Origin: Sialis fuliginosa
Lineage: Eukaryota; Arthropoda; Insecta; Megaloptera; Sialidae
NCBI GenBank assembly: GCA_961205875.1
Contig: OY540811.1
Location: 16,733,248 to 16,797,247, forward strand
Direction of reading: 5' to 3'
Length of the DNA stretch: 64,000 nucleotides
The notes below the pieces were generated by a model. That model was not told where the DNA came from. It searched no databases and worked only from the letters and a program-made list of their open reading frames with translations. Numbering within the stretch: position 1 is the stretch's first letter; the number at the start of each line of letters is the position of its first letter. The translations under genes were made by a program, and so were the position numbers. Positions 27,001-39,000 of this stretch are shown here, one piece after another.

Positions 27001-30000
27001 AAATACAAAGTATTTATTCTTTTTTCTCTAATCAATTTACTAACATTTTAAAATGCACGTACAATAATCCTATAGGTATTTCAGTATTTCCCAAAGTGTG
27101 GTACATGTAACAGATTTTCAAGGGGTAACACATGTATAATAGCTCTTTCAAATTATGAATAAATTGTTTTATTATAAAAATATAAATGAAATGAAATATA
27201 GTGAAACTTCGATATAACGCTCCCGTTTATAATGCTATCCCGTATATTTCTTAAATTTCTTCAAATTAAATTCACAACATTTATTATGCAAGTATTAACC
27301 ATTCCAAACTCTCTTTAGTGGAAAAAATGGTGATTTTACAAAAATGTGACGTAAGCAAAATATTTTAACAAAAAGATTTAGTGAAGACTATTAAAATTCA
27401 TTTAACTCTTCGTTCTATTTTTAAAAATCGACAAGAAATCGAAAAAAATGCTTGAAGTACATAATCTAATTTCTTCTATCGTAATACATTTTATAAATAT
27501 TTATTTTCTTATTTATTTACCTATTGAGCTATCCCATTTATAACGTGTTTTTGTCCCGATCCGCTTAACAGCGTTATGACAAAGTTTTACTGTAATAACA
27601 CTGTAATGGTACGACATATTGTTGATATTTGTGAGTCATACTATAGTAGATAATATCTAACGAGCCCTTCTATCACTAAACAATTGCAATTTTATCCAGA
27701 ATGTTATAATACCCCCCCCCCCCCCCCCCGCCCCACAATACTTTAATTATTTCTGTCAAACGTGGGGCATGCTTGCTAAATCAATGCCAAAAAGGAGTAC
27801 ACTGGTAAAATCTATGTCTTGTTATAAATTTGGGAAACACTGCTATACCTACTTTTTTTACTTTAAATGACGTTTTTTAATTCAGATTTTCATTGCATTT
27901 ATTTTAAATTAATCCAGATTAATTAAAGTAGGTATTCCGTAGTTCACATAAAGATTATTGTATACATTTAATCCTTGTAATAAAAATATTGTAGTTAGTT
28001 ATTTTTATCATAACCAATAATTTCCATTTCATAATAATCCTAAAAAAAATATTTTAATAGCTCTTTCAGTAAATTTAGACGCACAACGTTTTAACTCTAT
28101 GCATTTTACTTTTGAAAAATATCCACATCTTTTTGTAGTTTGTTGTTTAATTCGTCTTTGACATGGAACCTGTACTTTTTCATCGAATACACGTAAATAT
28201 TTTTTTAATACTACTTTTTTAATTATTTGATGTATTTTTTTTAAATAAATTTATATATGTTGTGTTCGTTTATTTATTTTCAGAATGATTTACATTGAAT
28301 AGACATGAACTTTTCAAAAGTCAAAGCAGTAAACTCTACAATGAAACAAACAAAAAATGCTATTTTTCATAGAAGTTATTCGCTTTTGCTTTTATACGGG
28401 ATTATTAATTAATATTCAGTTGAAATTCCCATCTTTTTGTTTCTTTGCAAATTTTATGTTATTGATGTAAATCAGTCTTACGTATAAATATTTTTACATG
28501 GCAATTTTGTATTTTTTTTTGTCAGTATTTTTTATTTAAAAAAACGTATTATTTTCTCAGCTATTTACAACGTCAAATACATTTTAATTTTTTATGTTCA
28601 CGAGAAGAGACGTATTTTTTTAAATAATCGACAGAATTAAAATATTTCAGTGTGCAAAATGTAAAATAAATTATCGGTTTGGGTTTCAGCTTCATCTACA
28701 TATTTGTACTATTAATATTATATCTATATAGCCTTATGTGTGTCTATTATTGTTTGTAATATTCAACATATTGTAGTAGCGTTAGTTATTTGTTGTTTGT
28801 CTATATACAAGTAACCGTGCTCTTATATTACAACTTACAATAATATTATCTTGATATTTTTTATAACATGATTCTGCTTACGATTGTTTTAAATAATCTA
28901 TTGTTTACATAGATGGAATGAAATTAACGGTATTCTATTGTTCTTTGTCTATGGAAACAGTTAGTAATTAAATATCTATGCATATATGTTTTACAGAAAG
29001 AAGTAATACAAACATTAGTTTATTGATTTTCTCACCTTGTTTTGTTTTCTGTTATTGTATTAATAATAATAATAATAATGAAAAAATATAATTATCAAAT
29101 ACGCTTTCTATACTCGCTTTGTAAAGATACTAATTACTTATTAAACTCATCTTCGTTCTTTATGATTATGTTAATATTTTGTACACTGAAATATTAAAAA
29201 ATTAAAAGTTGAACACACGTCTAAATAAACTGTCAAGCTATTATTTTAATTAAAAACATACTAATGTACACGACATCCTATTTGAAAATATATTATATAA
29301 ATCATTTGTAAATAAAATCAAAGGAAAGAATTGTAATCATTCTTATTATTAATTAATAATGTTTTATTGCTGTCAATGTTATTTTTGGCATTGCTTCTGC
29401 TAACAAAAATTGGCGCTGTTTAAATGTAATTAAATTGTACAATGACAGGATCGTATACAATAAAAAAATTGTAAACAAAATTTAAAAACTCAAAGTATTG
29501 ATATCCAAAAAAATCAATGATCCCAATAGCCTAACCAATCGTCCCGTATTTGTGGGACAATTCACGATTTTTAACATTTTGTCTCATTGTCGGGACGCTG
29601 AAATGTTCCATACTTAATTAATTTTTCTATTAACGAATTTTTTGTAAATTGTCAAAATTACGCTTCTTTATTATTTAAAAGTTAACCTTTTAGATCGCAA
29701 TTTAGTGCATTTAATCAAAATTAAATTAAATTTAAAATATTGTGTGACTATTTAATAAATAATAATATATATATCTATCCTGTTTTTGATGTAAGAAAAT
29801 ATGGTCACCCAATTGTCAAACTCATTCCTAATTTTAAAATTTGAGATAAAAATATTTAATTTTAATTGCCATAAAAAACATTCTATACGATCCTGTAAAT
29901 GTAAAGAATCATATATTTTGTATATTAAAATGAAACTAATGTGCTTTTATAACTACTAAAAGTCGATATTACTAGCCTGGTATTTTTTCTGATAAAATAT

Positions 30001-33000
30001 TTTTCAAAAAATGAAAATATTTAAATATTATTTATGATAATAATTCCTTTAATATTTCGAGATAATCTCTATCTGTTTTGTTAATAGTCAATATTACTTC
30101 ATTCTGAGTAAATTTAATTGTATGGGTTTCATTAAAATTTTGTATTAGTTCCTAACTATTTTTGATTATACAGTAGATCAAAATTCATCTGATCGTCAAT
30201 TTATACGCTGGACATCACTATACAACCATATTCTTTAAAAAAAAACGTTAAACAATTGCAAAAAATGACTTATACCAGGTTAACTAAATCGACCATAAGT
30301 TCTCCTCCACATTATTAATCAATTCTTACCATCTAGGATCGTGAAGACAGTCCATTGTACAAGTTTTACTCAATTTTACTGGACGTTGGAGCGGATTTCA
30401 TCGACACAATCAACCACAAGAGAGATCTGACTTTATTCGCACCAAGCAACGCCGCCTGGGAGGACCCATCATTGCAGTCAATTATCCAAGATAAGAACCG
30501 ACTAAGAGACATACTTAACCTTCATCTTGTTGTCAATCAACGGCTTCCATTGGACAAGATAAAGAGGGAGAACAAGATCACGGTAAGAGTCGATTCTGCT
30601 TTATTACGATAATGTTTTTATGTTGCGTATCACTGTTTATATTTTAGCACTTTCATCTACTTTTAGATGCTTTTTAAGGGAGAGGGGTGTTTCAACTATC
30701 TCTTGTTAAGTCTATTATTTTTTATAAGATTTGAGGGTATTTTATATTTAATAATTGTATTATTAATATTAGGTAAATTATATTGTAGATACAAATTTGT
30801 AATTACAAAATCTTATAGGATTTAATAGACATTAAAATAAAAAAATAAGACTCTTCTAATCTATTTTCAAAAACTCATAAACTTATAAATCAAATAGATA
30901 AACAAACATATATGTATATAGATATATTTAGATACTCTTTCTTTAGTTTTTAGTTAAATAAATAAAGTATATTTTTTGTAATAGTGTAATTAAACTATTT
31001 TTATAATACTTTTTACTAAACTTTTTCAAATTATAGGAGCTGGTAAGTATGCAAAATATTTTTCTATTAGCAAAATTCAAAATTACTAACCTTACAAAAA
31101 TTATATATACTACATAACTATTACATTATTACATACATACATACATATGTACATAAAATACATATACATAACACTAGATATTTTTATATTCAATTTAAAA
31201 TAAAATTCTTTTCAAACTCTTTCTTGTCTAATGTTTAATAATTTCTAAATTGAATATAAAAGTACGAAATTCCTTCTTTTAATATTTAAGCAGACCACAC
31301 ACTAAAATTAGTGATTCGTGCAACTTTTCTTTTAACTAAATTACTTTTTATGGGAAAAATTTATATCTTTGTACCAAATGTAAAGAGAAGAAACGATTTT
31401 ATAGAATCGTATGTTTTCTCGTTGCACAAAACTATTTTTAGTACTTATTTTAGTGTGCGTTCTATTTCAATGTAATAAAACTTATCTACAAACTTACAAT
31501 AAATAAATATGGTACTGACACCAAACTTGGACAATACCCCAGTGTTGAACACTTGTTTAATTAAATGTATTAAATTAGAAACATTTGTTAATATTTGATA
31601 ACTGCCATTACTGAATCATGATTTGTAGACACTTACAATTAGCTGTAAAACAGTGGTGGACATTTAAACTAATTATTAGTGTAATCTATTATTATTATTA
31701 ATTATTATATTATCATAGCATCTGCTTTACATTGTTTCAAATACGATTCTTTATTTTATAACTTTTGTGTCGTAATATTAATCATTTTGTAATCATTAGT
31801 AAATGTCCATCACTGGGTGTCCATTACTGGTTTTACTTTTTCGATTATTAGAGAGAGAAAAAAATAAAAATAAAAGGCTATAATTTAAAAAATAAACTAT
31901 ATTTCCGGGCTTTGGTAATTATAAAGATTTAATAAAGAAGTATTTCTTTTATTAGTGACATGAATTCATAGGAATTACAAAAAAGAAGCACATCAATTCC
32001 AAAAAATAGTATGCCTTGCTCTTAAAGCGTGCAAGACTGGTACCAGTTCCTTATTTTAGTATAACTACCTGTAAAAAAATATACGCATTCGTATAGAAAA
32101 ATGATATCAAACAAGTTATATTACATTTGAAATATACAAATAAACAGTATACATTTTGATTGAACCTTACGTAGCTGTCAATTACGCGTCAAACAATAAT
32201 TTACCAAATTGTTGATCAAAAATTAATCTCAAATTCACCTATATAGAGACTTTGTAAAGAACAATCTATCTAAAATAGAAATATGTTCCTCATTTGAACA
32301 TCTCTAACAATAAGTATATAGAATAGTAACGGTTAGCGACCTAATTTTATAACCTTTAACCGTTACTGATGTAGATCCTTCGCAAGCCAAAACGATTAAG
32401 TGTATTTAAAATTTTAAACTCAATCAATGTTTAATAAACGTGTGGTCAAGATACAATACAATACAAAAATCCTAACTCAATTGTTTTGGCAACTGACCCC
32501 TTTAGTATAGTATTCCCTTATACATAGCGCCCCAGTTTCAAAGGATGAAGTATTTTTTTAAGAGAAGGCAGAAACACAGACCATTTTCAAAGATTTCATG
32601 CCATGCATTTTATAACATACGATTTTACATATAATTTCATGAATTGAAGATAAATTGGCATTATGCCAAATATATTTAGTATTATAATAAGGAAACCGAT
32701 GTGTAAAAAATACTAGAGTACAATTTCGAAAAATACCGTTCTTTCTAAACTCCACCATAGTAATTATATAAGTACGTCTTAAAAAGCACGCTAAATAACC
32801 TTTGAAACTGAGACACATGTTTATTTAATATTAAATTCCAAATCTATAACTTAAAGATTTACAAAAACAATTGGCACACGCATGATAAACAAAACACATG
32901 CTTTTTAAAATTTCGTTCGTAGATGTATGAATGGATGTTTACATGAGAGTGTGAGTGTAAGTCGTTCGTTTTGCTTATCCCAGTTATTCCAGGTACAAAC

Positions 33001-36000
33001 CGCATCCCCTGGAAAGTCCCTATACTTTAATATCATCACATCCGGCACGAACGAGACCCTCACGGTTGAAGGAGGTGGGGTCAACGCCACCGTCATCGAG
33101 CCTAACATTGCGGCGACAAACGGAATCGTCCACATCATTGACCGGGTCCTAGGAGTACCGTACACAACTGTCTATGAAAAACTGAAGACTGATCCAATGC
33201 TCAAGTGAGTAAACAAATATAATCCTTATTAACCGAAAGACCATTTTTATTAGAATTCGTGGATCTTACGATCAAATCTTAAAATGAAACCTGACTTACA
33301 TATCTCAATTTTATATTTTTCACTCGCGTGAACTACTGAATTATTGTTTAGGATTTAAAAAATATATAGTTGAATTAAGTACAAACACGATTAGTTATTA
33401 TTATATTAAAAACCCAAACAACACTTAAATTACCTACCTAACAAAAGCGAATCAGAACAAAAAGTTAAAATAATTTTTGTTCTATATAAATTTAAAAGTT
33501 AATTATTGAAAACAAAATAAACAATTGCCAATCAAAAGAATACCGGACTGTGATCATTCCCTCTGCTCTGCATCTACACGGTACGCTCCCTCCTTACCGC
33601 ACGCCGCGACACGGGTTCCAATCGCGCGAATAATATGTTCCCGTATGTATATTTCAAGATATTTTCTAAATTATACGACCAAATTGGATGCTGTAAAGGG
33701 AAAATTATATCTACATTAAGTACTTATGACGATGAAATAATTTATTTCAATAATGATTAATGTTTTGCAGGTCATAAGTCCACGTAAACAAAACCCAAAT
33801 ATTTTTAATTTTCTTTGTAACATAAAAGCAGTCATTGTGGCTTAAATATAAATGTTAGACATATGGTATCGTTGACATTATTGTAGATCTTTTGATTCTA
33901 CACTATTCTTTAATACATTATTTTGTTTAATATTGAACGGTTTAGGCAGCGTATTGCAAAATAGCACGCCGACGGCAAATTTTTTTCCGACTTGATTTAC
34001 TATTATCATCACTGCTTAGTTGTTATGTTACCTAACAACAAAATATAGCCTATAACCTGGCCAGAGAATGTACCTATGAATTAAAAAAGAAACCACGTGG
34101 TTCTCGAGTGATAAGCGCACTAACGGACAGACAGACAATATGACAAACAAACAAACAATGGATATTATTTATATTTAATAATCACAAACCCGTACATTAT
34201 TCTTCATGCGAATTGTATATTACGCTTGGCGTATATGTTATATATGTATGTATTTATAATGTTTTTAAAAAAAAGGTCTTTGCATCATGTGGTGGTGGTA
34301 ACACAACTCAGATTTCAAGTGTCTAACTCGACTAAATAGGCTATTGAAGAATGTTATAAATATTAATTTTAATTTCAGTGATACCTTCATTCTTGGAGAA
34401 GCAGGAGGATTTAACAAGAGACTCGCCGACAAGACAAAGAAGTATACTTATTTCGTACCGAGAGATAAGGCCTGGCAGGAAGCTGAAATTGAATTCCCAT
34501 CAACATATAAAAAACTCTTTATGAAAGAATATACATACCATGTAAGTATTCCAAGTATTTTTAACATATATTTCAAAGTAGTTGCTATAAAGTTAAAGTG
34601 ACCAGAATTCTAAAACCATGATGCGGGACACCTCCCCCCCCCCCCACATACACATACGAAAAAAATTTTTTAACAAAAATGTAATAAAAATAATTATTTT
34701 TTTTAATTTAAATAACACAGTTTTTTTATTTTAGATAAATAAAGTTAACATTTTACAGCAGTTTGAATAAAATCTAAAGACCTTTTTTTTTTAGTCATCA
34801 AATTGAAATTCAATTCTTAATTGTTTTGTAAATAAACAATATACTAATAATGTTATAAATGTCTAATCCGGGACGATTTCCGGGACAATTTGTGATGCGG
34901 GACAGGCCACTCAAATTCGGGACTGTCCCGCACAATCCGGGACGTCTGGTCACTTTATATAAAGTTAAACTTCGTTTTTAATTATCTCTAGCCTAGAATA
35001 TATTTGATGAGAGATATAATTTTTAGAAAACAAAGTGGTTAATTTGATAATTTATGTATTTACGAATATTTTGCAGACATTTGCGCACATACTTAATTAA
35101 CTATTAAACTTTTTTAAAGTGCAAGTCGGTATTTATAAAATGTTCATTTTGTAAAATTTTGTTGCCCCCGAAAATTGGCAACCGCTCTAGCAATTTATAC
35201 CTTATTCCAATTCTTACTAAATACAATTTTAATATTTGTATGTTATTAGAATGTTATTTATCTATTATAAGTAATGAACATTTTTCGAAATAATTGATTG
35301 TGTACTGGTTTCAAAGTAGGTAAAATTTTCATTAAAAAATTTTAAGATTAGGCACGAAATTTTTTGTGTAGAATTACTCAATAAAGGAAACGTAAAATAT
35401 ACTTGAACAATTTATACTTGCTATATTCCAAAAGATTATCTACACATGAACTTGTTCCCTCTCAACTTAAACTCGTTGTTTCAGGCTCAGAGCATCCTCG
35501 AGAGACACTTGATGGTGTCTGACACACCTTTTACAATGGCAAAGATCAAACTAATGGCCAACGACAGTCATGAAGTTGTTCTCCCCACACTTCGGGATAC
35601 TTTGAAAATCCGTGTGAAGGAAACGGATAAAAGTAAGTAGTGTCTTTTGTATTTTGTTTCGCCATTTGTCCAATTCTGCATATAAGTACTTATCGGATGT
35701 TTTTTGTATAAATAATTTTAGTCGATTTAGGAACCTAAGCAAATGGATGTTGGATTATCGTTTTTTGTTTTTTTTTTTTTAATGTATGCACAGAATACAT
35801 TTATATCCGGTATTATAAAGGATTTCGCAAAATTTACTAGTTTCAAGCACTGTCAAATGATTAAACGATGCCAAAATTTAAATATGCTAAGTTTGACATA
35901 ATTCAATCTTTAATCAATTTTATTTATTTTTATTAATGAAGTAACGATATCACATTCAACTTTTAGTGTATACTTCTGGATTTCAAAACAGTCTATACAG

Positions 36001-39000
36001 ACGTCAAATGTGGATTGAATAAACTCGACTGATTTTTTTTAAATTTTGAATCGACTATTAAAATACATATTCAGTATTTTTGCTTCGTCTATTTATTAAT
36101 ATTAAAATTTAATTCCAAATTCAATGAATATTTATTTATTTGTAATATTTTTTAGTAGGTGTTCTTTGTACAGATAATTCTGTAAGTAAATATTAGTGTA
36201 TCATTTATTTTTATTGTAAGAAAATAAAAATAAATAATAACATTAAGTAGTGTCTCTAATTATTTCTTAAAATTAGAACACATAAGAAATAAGTAATTTT
36301 TTATTGGGTGGTTTTTTGTGTAAATAGTTCTAATCGATGTGGTATACATTTTGTTTTTATGGTGAAAAAATATGAAGATCTATTAATATATTTGCTTTAA
36401 TTATTTTTTTGTATTTATCCAGCTATTGAATAACTTTTTTGGAACTAAAAGTAATATAAATATATTTTTAATCCGATAACATACACTCAACAGTTTTATG
36501 TTCTATCTAAAAATATGTAACATATGTATAATATGTGTATTATAAAAGACATTTATAGATCTTCAAGAAGTAACTTTAATAAATGTTTATTTAATTATAG
36601 CAACTTATCTATCACAACTTCTATTGCCTTTACTGTTGCAATATTAATTATTCTAATATCGTATTTAAAATTGTTTTGTGTGCGTGTGTGTATTAAAATG
36701 TATTATTTGGTTGATTTAACAGCTGCAGAAAATAATCGTACTGGTGAGTTTTGTTATAGAGTTAGAAACAGATGAAGTTCTTGCTGAAGAAATAATCAAA
36801 ATTACATCCTACTTATTACCTGATATTTTACACTAAATTCATCTATTTAAAATAAAGCATGCAAAAAAATTAATCAATTTAAAATTGGTACATTTCCGGA
36901 ACTAAACATAATTAATCACGTATTTACCAAAATTGAGCGTTTAGTTCAGCCAGGACTTCCTCCCTCGCAAAACATCAGTCGTTTTTGTTCGAACGGATTG
37001 GAACAATCAGTTACTTGTTGCTGCTTGTTCGATAGAAGTGAAACAGCTACATGTGTAATCACAGTTAGCGTACATTGTTACTACCAATCAGAACACGGGA
37101 AACATTCATTAGATCAATGTTAAAGCTTTTACGATTGGTAATGTGCAGTTACAGTGAAACTTCTTCAAACAGTCCAGCTATTATTACCTAAATACCTAAC
37201 GTAACGTAATCTTTCTGTGGGAAAATTATCTTTCGTTAATGTTGGACATTAAACCAGCAGTAGAAACGTGAAAAATCCTGACATCAGTGGGAACATTGGG
37301 TCAATTATTTTATTATTAATTAAAACATGGCATTAGATCCCCAGTCTAATATACATATATCACATAATATACCATAATTTTTTTCCTAAGATTAGTGAAT
37401 GTACATAACATAAAAACGTAACATTAACTTTATCACAGCAATATTGACAAAATATGTCTGCATAATTTAAACAAACGTAGCGGAAGGGATGAATATTGAA
37501 TTAATTCTATATCTTTCGAATCTGATAAAAAATTGAACCGGCCATGCTGTCAAAAAAGCCATATTAACGGGAACGTTGGGTTAGATTGACCCATCAACAA
37601 CTTTAAAGAGAAATAACATAACATGTCACGTTTCTGTGATAAACTCAAACTAATGAACGTTCAACATGGTTCAGTTTGGAGGTAGACTGGCGGTTAAGTA
37701 AAGAACTAATATTGTTAAGTTTATAGAACTCTTCATGGATGTCGTTAGGTCAGATCGACCAAACGTTTCAACTGCCGGGCTAAGGATATGATCATTTCGA
37801 AAAGTGCCACTGCATTTGTACCAGTTTTATCATTTATTTGAAAATATTGAAAACGTAAAACACTAATTCGATTAATAATATTTTATTTGAACAACTACAT
37901 AGTTAGTGTGATTACAAAACCCCTATTTTCTCTATAAACCTATGTCAATTACTGTTATTTTATACTTTCCATTAATTTATAATTAAGACCCTATACCACA
38001 CGTCCAAAACTCCCCTTTCAAAACATGGTTAGAATATTAAAAACCTTATTCATATTAAGTTTCGGTCGTATTTTATTCTAGAAACATCATTAAAGAAAGA
38101 GAGATGCAGAAGAATATAATTTTTCCCATTTGTTCTTTGCGTGTTTCTTACGAAGTTTTTATCGATAAATAACAAATAATTAATTATTTTTTAAATTAAT
38201 ATTATAGTCGTTACGAAAAAACTTCTTTTTTTTGTCCAGTGTTTCTACTTTAAGTAGTTTCACAATTTTCTTTTATATACTTTATTTATTCAGACATAAA
38301 TAAACCTGAAAGGTAATAGATTTGATTACGGTACACATAATCTTGTTCGATCATGTAAGATTAAATGGAAATGGCAAAAAAATATTCCGTTCGAACAAGA
38401 ACATTTGTTTATTTAGTTTTCACATCACTTATTTATTATACTAAAACAATAACATTTTATGTTATACACCAGTCAGATTTGATCGATTTTTGATATGAAA
38501 CAAGAAAAATGAATGAAAATTGATAATTAGAATGGTCTTCTGTTGTGTTGGTCTAATAATGGGCATGTAATTGTTGTAAGCATTGTTGATTTTTTATTTT
38601 TTCTTAAATATCTTGAAAGTTATTCAAGTTACGTCATAAATGGACATAATTGGTTTTATACAAAATTATGTTCTTTATTATGTCCTTCATAATAATTGGC
38701 TGTTTCGGCGCTACGCGACTTCCTCTAATTTGATACAGACATATATCAGTATGTTCTTATCGCATTATCAAATTTAAAACATACATAAATGTGTTATTCA
38801 TGTAAGACATATCAAAAAATTGTAAAAAATTAATTAAGAAAATTTTTATCATTTTAATTTATAATTTTAAATGTGTGAGAAAATAACATCGAAAAATTCG
38901 CCAATTTTTAATTCTTTTATAGAATTTTTATTACATTTTTTCAATAAAATAAAATATTTATATTTACCTATATTATAAAAAAATATACACAAATTAATAA

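Larger units (their letters stand above)
19663..30336 (+). other. 10.7-kb Fas1 intron
   Basis: AT-rich intron between FAS1 domains 2 and 3. It holds the candidate micro-exons at 21818 and 28997, a MITE at 20383-20734, a dispersed repeat around 23120-23705, an inverted-repeat element at 25223-25777, a poly-C tract at 27712-27729 and a rearranged repeat at 29520-29830. No independent gene was recognised. Confidence 0.7.

Noticed and set aside
28649-28660. Possible Fas1 micro-exon after ATATTTCAG
   Set aside because: Ten bases to the next GTAAAA donor, not a multiple of three.
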